Positions 57,285-64,000 of a stretch of DNA of 64,000 bases are shown here, in pieces. The first letter of the stretch is position 1, and each line of letters begins with the position of its first letter. The position numbers and the translations under genes are program-made. The DNA comes from Pseudoxanthomonas sacheonensis (GTDB taxonomy: Bacteria > Pseudomonadota > Gammaproteobacteria > Xanthomonadales > Xanthomonadaceae). The stretch spans positions 1-64,000 of the forward strand of contig NZ_PDWS01000015.1 in the NCBI RefSeq assembly GCF_010093305.1, in the 5' to 3' direction. Under the pieces are notes generated by a model. That model saw nothing but the letters and a program-made list of their open reading frames with translations, searched no databases and was not told the DNA's origin.

Positions 57285-59113
57285 AGCACGCGCAACGTAT
57301 CTTCCTGTTGCTGTGGACAGTGGTGACCGCCATCAAGCTTTTGATCGCGGCGCGCCTGCCGTTGTTCGTGGACGAGGCGTTCTACTGGCAGGAGGGCCGG
57401 CATTTCGCCGCCGCCTACTCCGACCTTCCGGGACTGACCGCGTGGATGACCCGGCTGGGGACCGAGATCGGCGGCCAGCATGCGCTCGCCTTGCGCGCGC
57501 CGTTCCTGTTGCTGGCGGCATTGCTGCCGTGGCTGATCACCCACATCGCCAGCCGCTGGTTCGGCGAAGCCGCCGGCTGGCGTGCGGGAAGTCTGGCGGT
57601 GCTGATGCCGCTGGCAGGCAGCCTGGGCATTCTGGCGTTGCCGGACGTGCCGATGGCTTTCGCTACCGTGCTGTGCCTGGATGCGGGCGCGCGCCTGCTG
57701 CGCGAGATCGACGCCGCCTCGGCTTTCGAACTTGCGCTGGGCCTGACCATCGGCGCCTTGAGCCATTACCGTTTCATCGGCGTGATCGGTGTGGGAATGA
57801 TCGCGTTGGCGCTGTTGCCGCAGGGCAGGCGCGTGTTGCGCGATCCGCGCGTTTGGGTGGCGCTGGCGGTGGGCGTGGCCGCGTGGACGCCGCTGGTGGC
57901 CTGGAACCTGGAAAACGCCGATGCCGGCCTGCGCTTCCAGCTCGTCGACCGGCATCCGTGGGCGTTCCAGTCCACGGGCTGGTGGTTCCTGGTGGTGCAG
58001 GCGGGGCTGGTCACGCCGTTGCTGTTCTTCGCCTTGATCCAGGTGTTCGTGCGCTCGTTCCGCACAGGCGAGGGAATGCCGGCGCAGTGGCGCTACTTCG
58101 GTCTGCTGGGCGGCGTTTCCACGCTCGGCTTTTTCCTGCTGGGTTTCTTCGCCGACGTGGAAAGGGTGAGTTTCCATTGGCCCCTGCCGGGCTACCTGCC
58201 GTTGCTGATCGCGGTGCCGGCGTTGCTGCGCGAATGGCCGCGCGGCTTGCGCATTGCGACCTGGATATTGAGCGGCGCGGGATTGGCAGTGGTGCTGGGG
58301 TACTACCTGGTGCTGTCCACGCCGCAATGGCGCGAGCGCTTCGCGGCGGAAAAGTTCTATCCGGCCAACTTCGCCGGTTGGGAAGAACTGACGGCCGCCG
58401 TGCGCGAAGAGCAGGCCAGGTTGCCGCCTGGCACAACGCTGCTCGCAGACAACTTCAAATCGGGCGCCGAACTGGGATTCGCGCTCGATAATCCGCGCAT
58501 TCCCGTGCTCGACCATCCGCTCAACCAGAAGCATGGGCGTGCGCCGCAGTTGAGGTTGTGGAAGCTGGAAAGCGACGGCAGCCGCAACGCGCCCGCCTTG
58601 CTGGTGGTGGGAACCGGCGACGTGCAATACAAGTCGTTGCTGGAGTACTACCACCAGCTGTGCAAAAAAGTGGGCCCGCTGCCGCCGCCGCGCGTGGTCA
58701 ACGTGGATCACGGCCACCAGCGTTTCCTGCTGTTCGCCCTGCCTGCGGAAAGAAGCAAGGGCGCTTGCACGCTTCCCGCATTCGCCTGGATCGACACGCC
58801 CGAGAGCAAGGCCACGACCGGCAGGAAGTTCCAGGTCGCAGGCTGGGCCTTCAAGGACGGCGTGGGATTGAAGGGGGTGGAGATCCTGTTGGACGGCAAG
58901 CCTGTGGCCAAGGCGCGCTATGGGCTTCCCAGTCCAGGAACCGCGGCTTACTGGAAAATCTCCACCGACCCCAACCATCCGGCAGTCGGTTTCAGCGCCG
59001 ATCTCGACCTCACCTCGGCCAAGCATGGCCGGCACTGGCTGGGATTGCGGTTGCAGGGACGGGACGGCAGTGTGGAGGATTGGCCGGAGCAGCCCTTGGA
59101 CCTGAAGGAATAG
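57272..59113 (+). CDS. Glycosyltransferase family 39 membrane protein (ArnT-like)
   Basis: A 613-residue polytopic membrane protein. A first loop motif PLFVDEAFYW near residue 32 (DE pair of GT39/ArnT) and some eleven helices to about residue 355 fit dolichol/polyprenyl-phosphate sugar transferases. A C-terminal periplasmic part follows, whose last 100 residues (from about 510: GRKFQVAGWAFKDGVG, VEILLDGKPVAKARYG) form a beta-sandwich-like domain not usual for ArnT. The ATG at 57272 is the only in-frame one of three ATGCAGGA copies. It probably adds a sugar to a lipid or surface glycan; the substrate is not known. Confidence 0.82.
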   Translation: MQDVKHAQRIFLLLWTVVTAIKLLIAARLPLFVDEAFYWQEGRHFAAAYSDLPGLTAWMTRLGTEIGGQHALALRAPFLLLAALLPWLITHIASRWFGEAAGWRAGSLAVLMPLAGSLGILALPDVPMAFATVLCLDAGARLLREIDAASAFELALGLTIGALSHYRFIGVIGVGMIALALLPQGRRVLRDPRVWVALAVGVAAWTPLVAWNLENADAGLRFQLVDRHPWAFQSTGWWFLVVQAGLVTPLLFFALIQVFVRSFRTGEGMPAQWRYFGLLGGVSTLGFFLLGFFADVERVSFHWPLPGYLPLLIAVPALLREWPRGLRIATWILSGAGLAVVLGYYLVLSTPQWRERFAAEKFYPANFAGWEELTAAVREEQARLPPGTTLLADNFKSGAELGFALDNPRIPVLDHPLNQKHGRAPQLRLWKLESDGSRNAPALLVVGTGDVQYKSLLEYYHQLCKKVGPLPPPRVVNVDHGHQRFLLFALPAERSKGACTLPAFAWIDTPESKATTGRKFQVAGWAFKDGVGLKGVEILLDGKPVAKARYGLPSPGTAAYWKISTDPNHPAVGFSADLDLTSAKHGRHWLGLRLQGRDGSVEDWPEQPLDLKE

Positions 59114-59125
59114 GCTGCCTGGATC

Positions 59126-59698
59126 TCAGGGAAGCGTGAACCCGGCCTCGCGCAGCATTCTGGAAAGCGCGATCAGGGGCAGGCCGACCAAAGCCGTGGG
59201 GTCCTTGGACTCGATATGCTCGAACAACGCGATGCCCAGGCCTTCGCTTTTGAAGCTGCCGGCGCAATCGAGCGGCTGTTCGGTATCGACATAGCGCTCG
59301 ATCTCGTCGGCCTGCAAGTCGCGGAAGCGTACCCGGGTGACGTCCATCGCCTCCAGCACCGGGTCATCGCCCCGCAGCAGGCAGACCGCGGTATGGAAGG
59401 CGATTTCCCGCCCGGACATCGCGCCGAGCTGGGTCAGGGCGTTTTCACGGGTTCCCGGTTTTCCCAATGGCTGCGCGTCCAATGCGGCCACCTGGTCGGA
59501 GCCGATGATCCAGGTATCGGGGTGCTGGGCGGCAATGGCCTTGGCCTTGGCCCACGCCAATCGCCGGGCCAGCGCCGGCGGGGTTTCCCCGGGCAGCGGG
59601 GCTTCGTCCACATCGGGCCGGGCGATGTGGAAGGGCAGGCGCAGCCGTTCCAGCAGTTCGCGGCGATAGCGGGAGGTCGAGGCCAGGATCAGCGGCAT
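59126..59698 (-). CDS. Maf-like nucleotide pyrophosphatase (YceF type)
   Basis: A 190-residue Maf/YceF protein, which hydrolyses modified nucleotides such as 7-methyl-GTP. The N-terminus is LILASTSRYRRELLERL, the signature P-loop-like S-x-S-R, and the family segments GSDQVAALDAQPLGKP and FRDLQADEIERYVDTEQPLDCAGSFKSEG are present. The ATG at 59698 gives the conserved start; six more residues upstream are possible. It is divergent from yceD, a common arrangement. Confidence 0.9.
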   Translation of the reverse strand: MPLILASTSRYRRELLERLRLPFHIARPDVDEAPLPGETPPALARRLAWAKAKAIAAQHPDTWIIGSDQVAALDAQPLGKPGTRENALTQLGAMSGREIAFHTAVCLLRGDDPVLEAMDVTRVRFRDLQADEIERYVDTEQPLDCAGSFKSEGLGIALFEHIESKDPTALVGLPLIALSRMLREAGFTLP

Positions 59699-59787
59699 GG
59701 GTGCATTCACGGGCATTCACAGCGGGGCGGGCATTCTGCCGGCGTCCGCCAGGACCGGCAAACCCGATGGTGACGGCGTTCCCGGGT

Positions 59788-59816
59788 TTGACAGCTCGGC
59801 CCGGCATCCTTAATAT
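59788..59816 (+). promoter_or_regulatory. Consensus sigma-70 promoter of yceD-rpmF operon
   Basis: TTGACA, a 17-base spacer, TAATAT: near-perfect sigma-70 elements. The start of transcription should fall near 59823, only about four bases before the yceD ATG at 59827. Confidence 0.8.
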
Positions 59817-59826
59817 TCAGCGGCTT

Positions 59827-60336
59827 ATGTCCGTGAACGTGCCCGAGATAGTGGATGTTTGGCGCATGGTCGCGGCCAGGCGGAGTTTCGAAGGTCGGGT
59901 GCCGCTGTCTTCGTTGACGCGCGTGCAGGACCTGCTGTTCGATACCGAAGGCGAAGTCGATTTCGCCCTGCAGTTCGACAGCGATCCCTTGCTCAAGGTG
60001 GCCTACGCGGAGTTGCGGATCGATGGGGCGTTGCCGCTGGCGTGCCAGCGCAGCCTGCAGCGGTTCCTGCTTCCGGTGCATGTGGTGCAACGCCTGGGAT
60101 TGATACGGGACGAAGCGGACGAAGCGGCATTGCCGCCGGATTACGAAGCGCTGCTGGTGCCCGAAGACGGCATGCTGCGGCCGCTGGATCTGGTGGAGGA
60201 CGAGTTGGTGCTGGCGGTTCCCGCAGTGCCGGTGGATCCGGAGTCGGACGCGGTGGATCGCGAATGGCCCATTCCGGAACAAGAATTGGCGAAAGCCAGC
60301 CCGTTCGCGGCGCTGGGTTCGCTGAAGAAAAACTGA
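59827..60336 (+). CDS. yceD: 23S rRNA accumulation protein YceD (DUF177)
   Basis: A 169-residue DUF177 protein, which in E. coli is needed for normal 23S rRNA accumulation and is always next to rpmF. The family body is RVQDLLFDTEGEVDFALQFD and GALPLACQRSLQRFLLPV; E. coli YceD is 173. The ATG at 59827 fits the family; the consensus promoter would give an almost leaderless message, so a GTG two codons on (59833) is a possible alternative. It starts the operon yceD-rpmF-fabH. Confidence 0.9.
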   Translation: MSVNVPEIVDVWRMVAARRSFEGRVPLSSLTRVQDLLFDTEGEVDFALQFDSDPLLKVAYAELRIDGALPLACQRSLQRFLLPVHVVQRLGLIRDEADEAALPPDYEALLVPEDGMLRPLDLVEDELVLAVPAVPVDPESDAVDREWPIPEQELAKASPFAALGSLKKN

Positions 60337-60402
60337 CCTCCCGCGGGGCGGTCGGCAACATCAACAAACACGCAATACAGCGAATCAGTTCGGAGCAATA
60401 CC

Positions 60403-60600
60403 ATGGCAGTGCAGAAATCCCGCGTCACCCCGTCCCGTCGTGGCCAGCGTCGTTCGCACGACAGCCTGACCGCCAAGCAGCTGGCCACCGATCCGACCAG
60501 CGGCGAGACCCACGTCCGCCACCACGTCACCGCCGACGGCTACTACCGCGGCAAGAAGGTCATCGCGACCAAGGCCGACGTCGTTTCCGACGAAGATTGA
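60403..60600 (+). CDS. rpmF: Large ribosomal subunit protein bL32
   Basis: A 65-residue bL32. Starts [20 protein letters not shown], the family N-terminus, with a C-terminal YYRGKKVI segment. It has no cysteine zinc motif, as in other C-minus L32 proteins. It lies 66 bases after yceD and 87 before fabH. Confidence 0.95.
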   Translation: MAVQKSRVTPSRRGQRRSHDSLTAKQLATDPTSGETHVRHHVTADGYYRGKKVIATKADVVSDED

Positions 60601-60687
60601 TCCGTTCGCGCGCCATTCCGGCGCGCGTCGGTTGAAATCGGTGCGGAAGAGTTCCCGGCCCGGCATGGGCCACCAGCAGGAGCGGGC

Positions 60688-61683
60688 ATGAGCGAGCGTG
60701 ATTCGAACGGGCGCGTATATGCCCGTATCGCCGGAACAGGCAGCTACCTGCCCGAAAAACTGCTGACCAACAACGATCTGGCCAAACAGGTCGATACCAG
60801 CGACGAGTGGATCCGCAGCCGCACCGGCATCCGCGAGCGCCACATCGCCGCCGAAGGCGAAACCTCGGGCGATCTGGGCTATTACGCCGCCGTTCGCGCG
60901 CTGGAAGCGGCGGGCGTGGATGCCTCCGAGATCGACATGATCGTGGTCGGCACCACCACTCCCGACCTCATTTTTCCGTCCACCGCCTGCCTGATCCAGG
61001 CCCGTCTGGGCGCGAGCGGCTGCGCGGCGATGGACGTCAACGCAGCCTGTTCCGGATTCGTCTACGCGCTCAGCGTGGCCGACAAGTTCATCCGCTCCGG
61101 CGACGTCAAGACCGCGCTGGTCATCGGCACCGAAACCCTCAGCCGCATCGTCGACTGGACCGAGCGCACCACCTGCGTGCTGTTCGGCGACGGTGCCGGC
61201 GCGGTTGTGCTCAAGGCCGACAGCGAGACCGGCATCCTCAGCACCCATCTGCATGCCGACGGGGCCAAGAAAGAATTGCTGTGGAATCCGGTCGGCGTTT
61301 CGGTCGGCTTCGAGGCCGACCAGCCCAACTGCGGCGCCCGCATCAACATGAAGGGCAACGACGTCTTCAAATACGCGGTCAAGGCGCTGGATGGCGTGGT
61401 AGACGAAACCCTCGAGGCCAACGGCCTGAACAAGCACGACCTGGACTGGCTGATCCCGCACCAGGCCAATCTGCGCATCATCGAAGCCACCGCCAAGCGG
61501 TTGGAAATGCCGATGGACCGCGTGGTGGTTACTGTCGACAGGCATGGCAACACTTCTTCGGGTTCGGTGCCGCTGGCGCTGGACGAAGCGGTGCGTTCGG
61601 GCCGCGTGCAGCGCGGGCAATTGCTGCTGCTGGAGGCCTTCGGCGGCGGTTTCACCTGGGGCTCGGCGCTGCTGCGCTACTGA
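60688..61683 (+). CDS. fabH: 3-oxoacyl-ACP synthase III (FabH)
   Basis: A 331-residue initiating ketoacyl-ACP synthase. Cys in [13 protein letters not shown] near residue 118, His in IPHQANLRI near residue 257 and Asn in [10 protein letters not shown] near residue 287 form the catalytic triad. It condenses an acyl-CoA primer with malonyl-ACP. The ATG at 60688 has a good AGGAG seven bases before it. It is followed, on the other strand, by a 50-residue gene, and then by fabD. Confidence 0.96.
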   Translation: MSERDSNGRVYARIAGTGSYLPEKLLTNNDLAKQVDTSDEWIRSRTGIRERHIAAEGETSGDLGYYAAVRALEAAGVDASEIDMIVVGTTTPDLIFPSTACLIQARLGASGCAAMDVNAACSGFVYALSVADKFIRSGDVKTALVIGTETLSRIVDWTERTTCVLFGDGAGAVVLKADSETGILSTHLHADGAKKELLWNPVGVSVGFEADQPNCGARINMKGNDVFKYAVKALDGVVDETLEANGLNKHDLDWLIPHQANLRIIEATAKRLEMPMDRVVVTVDRHGNTSSGSVPLALDEAVRSGRVQRGQLLLLEAFGGGFTWGSALLRY

Positions 61684-61701
61684 TGCCCACCCGCGCCACG
61701 C

Positions 61702-61854
61702 TCAGGCGTGGCGCTTGAAATACTGCACCTCGCGCTCGTGTTTTTCGGCAGCGGCACGGGTCTTGAACGTGCCCAGGTTGCGTCGCTTGCCGGTGGCCGG
61801 ATCTTGTTTGCGCGAATACAGGCGGAACTCGCCTGACGCCAGTTTGCGGATCAT
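61702..61854 (-). CDS. Conserved 50-residue basic protein
   Basis: A 50-residue protein encoded on the minus strand between fabH and fabD. It is basic and rich in Arg and Lys: MIRKLASGEFRLYSRKQDPA begins it, followed by TGKRRNLGTFKTRAAAEKHE and a short C-terminal helix ending REVQYFKRHA. The pattern resembles the beta-hairpin plus helix of AP2/arm-type DNA-binding domains at integrase N-termini. I recall near-identical small proteins in Xanthomonadaceae and Pseudomonas, without a function. Start ATG at 61854, stop TGA at 61702-61704. It is too short for most gene callers. Confidence 0.75.
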   Translation of the reverse strand: MIRKLASGEFRLYSRKQDPATGKRRNLGTFKTRAAAEKHEREVQYFKRHA

Positions 61855-62027
61855 GCCGTTTGCTCCCGTTGCTTCCGATTGCAGCTATCTGAACAACGGG
61901 CAGGTAATGGCGCAGTGATGGATCTGCGCGTTTTTTCGCGCTGCGATCACTCCACGATACGGGCGAGTACAGACGCTGCGGCCGGTTCGCCCGTATGATG
62001 CGCGCCGAGCCATAACGGATTGCGCGA

Positions 62028-62990
62028 GTGACCCCATCCCAAACTGCCAATGCATCGCTTGCCTTCGTTTTTCCGGGGCAGGGTTCCCAATCGCTGGCCA
62101 TGCTGGCCGAGCTGGCGGAAATGCATCCGGTGGTGCGCGAGACTTTCGCCGAAGCCTCCGATGGCGCCGGCGTAGACCTGTGGGCCCTGTCCCAGGGCGG
62201 CCCTGAGGAAATGCTCAACCGCACCGAGTACACCCAGCCGGCTTTGCTCGCCGCCGGCATCGCGGTCTGGCGCGCTTGGCGGCAGCAGGCCGGCGCCATG
62301 CCGGCGCTGTTGGCGGGGCACAGCCTTGGCGAGTACACCGCGTTCGTCGCCGCCGATGCGCTTTCGCTGCACGATGGCGCGCATCTGGTGCGCTTGCGTG
62401 GACAACTGATGCAGGATGCCGCGCCCGCCGGCGTAGGCGCCATGGCCGCGGTGCTGGGCGCCGACGACGATCTTGTCGCCGAAGTCTGCGCGCAGGCTTC
62501 GGCAAGCCAGGTCGTGGTGCCCGCCAACTACAACTCTCCCGGGCAGATCGTCATCGGCGGCGATACCGATGCGGTGGATCGCGCGATCGCGCTGCTGAAC
62601 GAACGCGGTGTGCGCAAGGTGGTCAAACTGGCGGTCAGCGTGCCTTCGCATACGCCGCTGATGCGCGAAGCCGCCAACCGCCTCGCCGAAGCCATGCGCG
62701 GCATGTCCTGGCGGGCGCCGGCGTTGCCTGTCGTGCAGAACGTGGACGCGCAGGTGCACGAGAATATCGACGACATGCGCGACGCCCTGGTGCGTCAGCT
62801 GTATCTGCCGGTGCGCTGGACCGACTGCACCTTGGCATTGGCCGCAAAGGGCGTCACCCGCATCGCCGAATGCGGACCGGGCAAGGTGCTGACCGGTCTG
62901 GTCAAACGCATAGACAAATCACTCGAAGCAAGATCGCTGGCCACGCCCGGCGATTTCCAGTCCGCATTGGAAGAATGGAAGCAGGCATGA
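62028..62990 (+). CDS. fabD: Malonyl-CoA:ACP transacylase FabD
   Basis: A 320-residue acyltransferase. Catalytic Ser in AGHSLGEYTA near residue 97, with FVFPGQGSQ at the N-terminus, active-site Arg in RLRGQLMQ and His in VSVPSHTPLM near residue 207. It loads malonyl onto ACP. The start appears to be GTG at 62028, because no ATG precedes the FPGQGSQ motif; no strong ribosome site is visible. The stop overlaps the fabG start. Confidence 0.94.
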   Translation: MTPSQTANASLAFVFPGQGSQSLAMLAELAEMHPVVRETFAEASDGAGVDLWALSQGGPEEMLNRTEYTQPALLAAGIAVWRAWRQQAGAMPALLAGHSLGEYTAFVAADALSLHDGAHLVRLRGQLMQDAAPAGVGAMAAVLGADDDLVAEVCAQASASQVVVPANYNSPGQIVIGGDTDAVDRAIALLNERGVRKVVKLAVSVPSHTPLMREAANRLAEAMRGMSWRAPALPVVQNVDAQVHENIDDMRDALVRQLYLPVRWTDCTLALAAKGVTRIAECGPGKVLTGLVKRIDKSLEARSLATPGDFQSALEEWKQA

Positions 62991-63736
62991 GCGACGCACA
63001 AACATTGAAGGGCGAAATCGTCCTGGTCACCGGCGCCAGCCGCGGCATCGGCGCAGCCATCGCCGACGAACTCGCCGCGCAGGGCGCGACCGTTATCGGT
63101 ACGGCGACTTCCGGACCGGGCGCGCAAGCGATCGCCGGACGTCTCGCCGCAAAGGGCGGACATGGCCGGGAGCTGGATGTCACCGACGCCGCCGCGGTGG
63201 AGGCGCTGATCGAATCAATCGGCAAGGAATTCGGCGCGGTCTCCATCCTGGTCAACAACGCCGGCATCACCCGCGACAACCTGCTGATGCGGATGAAGGA
63301 AGAAGACTGGCAGGCGATCCTGGATACCAATCTTTCCAGCGTCTACCGCACTTCCAAAGCCGTCATGCGCGGCATGATGAAGGCGCGCAAGGGCCGCATC
63401 ATCAACATCGCCTCGGTGATCGGCGTGACCGGCAACGCAGGGCAGGCCAATTATGCGGCGGCCAAGGCCGGCATCATCGCCTTCTCCAAATCGCTGGCCA
63501 AGGAAATCGGCAGCCGCGGCGTCACTGTCAACGTGGTCGCGCCGGGGTTCATCGACACCGACATGACCCGCGCCATGCCCGATGAAGCCAAGCAGGGACT
63601 GGTCGAGCAGATCGCGCTCGGCCGCCTGGGCGAACCGGCCGACATCGCACGTGCGGTGGCCTTCCTCGCCGGACCGTCGGCCAGCTACATCACCGGCGAA
63701 ACCCTGCATGTGAATGGCGGCATGTACATGCCGTAG
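62987..63736 (+). CDS. fabG: 3-oxoacyl-ACP reductase FabG
   Basis: A 249-residue short-chain dehydrogenase. NADPH loop [15 protein letters not shown] near residue 15, NNAGITRD near residue 90, catalytic Ser, Tyr and Lys in [23 protein letters not shown] near residues 140-160, and the C-terminal [14 protein letters not shown]. The ATG at 62987 overlaps the fabD stop (ATGA). It reduces the 3-keto group in each elongation cycle. Confidence 0.96.
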   Translation: MSDAQTLKGEIVLVTGASRGIGAAIADELAAQGATVIGTATSGPGAQAIAGRLAAKGGHGRELDVTDAAAVEALIESIGKEFGAVSILVNNAGITRDNLLMRMKEEDWQAILDTNLSSVYRTSKAVMRGMMKARKGRIINIASVIGVTGNAGQANYAAAKAGIIAFSKSLAKEIGSRGVTVNVVAPGFIDTDMTRAMPDEAKQGLVEQIALGRLGEPADIARAVAFLAGPSASYITGETLHVNGGMYMP

Positions 63737-63849
63737 CACATTTGCCGTGTAAGTATTTGATTAAATGGCGATTACGGGGGTCTGCACCGGATCGCCGGTT
63801 TCCACTAAACTACTCCCCGTTCACTCAACTCCGTCTGGAGCCAAAACCA

Positions 63850-64000
63850 ATGAGCAGCATCGAAGAACGCGTCAAGAAGATCGTAGTAGAACAGCTTGGC
63901 GTCAAAGAAGAAGAAGTCACCACCAGCGCATCGTTCGTCGATGACCTCGGCGCCGATTCGCTCGACACGGTCGAGCTGGTGATGGCGCTGGAAGAAGAGT
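63850..64000 (+). CDS. acpP: Acyl carrier protein AcpP (5' part)
   Basis: The first 50 codons of the acyl carrier protein, cut by the window edge. Starts [21 protein letters not shown] and reaches [20 protein letters not shown], with the phosphopantetheine Ser in ADSLD at residue 37. It lies 113 bases after fabG, with ample room for its own promoter and leader. Confidence 0.95.
   Translation, partial: MSSIEERVKKIVVEQLGVKEEEVTTSASFVDDLGADSLDTVELVMALEEE

Overview
This is a GC-rich chromosomal window from a gammaproteobacterium of the Xanthomonadaceae/Lysobacteraceae (Lysobacter-like). The call rests on gene content and order: creBC followed by creD, phoB-phoR-ppk, tig-clpP-clpX-lon-hupB followed by tRNA genes and ppiD, moaA-C-D-E, ffs-tRNA-Ser-dnaX-ybaB-recR, and yceD-rpmF-fabH-fabD-fabG-acpP. 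Several families of short palindromic (REP/REPIN-like) elements also lie between genes. The window is almost entirely core genome. I see no prophage, plasmid, transposase gene, CRISPR array or antibiotic gene cluster. The species is inferred, not proven.

Layout. 0-4 kb (minus strand): a methyltransferase, a GNAT acetyltransferase, a DUF808 membrane protein and rlmJ. 4-8.3 kb (plus): the CreB/CreC two-component system, its target creD with a cre-tag upstream, and an unknown protein. 8.4-9.9 kb: an overlapping acetyltransferase/nitrilase pair. 10-20.5 kb (minus): PAP2 phosphatase with a glycosyltransferase, an aldo/keto reductase, the polyphosphate and phosphate block ppx, ppk, phoR and phoB, and an M48 protease. 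20.7-24 kb (plus): glutaredoxin, AhpD-like protein, isocitrate dehydrogenase and an NhaC antiporter; then a Bax-inhibitor-1 protein on minus. 24.9-26.2 kb: tRNA-Pro, Arg, His, Lys and Leu around a DUF2845 gene. 26.5-35.4 kb: trigger factor, ClpP, ClpX, Lon, HU, tRNA-Val, tRNA-Asp and PpiD, a protein quality-control block. 35.5-41.7 kb: fabI, mltD, gloB, a yafS-like gene, rnhA, a GNAT, dnaQ and a PP2C phosphatase.

41.9-42.4 kb holds tRNA-Ser(CGA) followed by about 2.3 tandem copies of a 167-bp unit. Each unit carries the 3' end of the tRNA and a terminator hairpin. This resembles the E. coli tyrT/rtT repeats and is the most unusual structure here. 42.4-45.4 kb: lipopolysaccharide-core genes (DUF6165, GT9, kdkA) and an MBL-fold hydrolase. 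45.4-48.9 kb: molybdopterin synthesis moaA, C, D, E and a beta-propeller protein. 49-52.6 kb: SRP RNA, tRNA-Ser(GGA), dnaX, ybaB, recR and a HIT protein. 52.8-59.1 kb: an Slp lipoprotein, the MoxR/DUF58/TgpA cluster and a GT39 membrane glycosyltransferase. 59.1-64 kb: maf and the yceD-rpmF-fatty-acid-synthesis operon, with a 50-residue protein encoded on the opposite strand between fabH and fabD. acpP runs off the right edge.

A recurring theme is that palindromic elements sit directly at gene ends. In several cases they supply the stop codon (nitrilase, PAP2, recR, dnaQ) or the ribosome binding site (recR).
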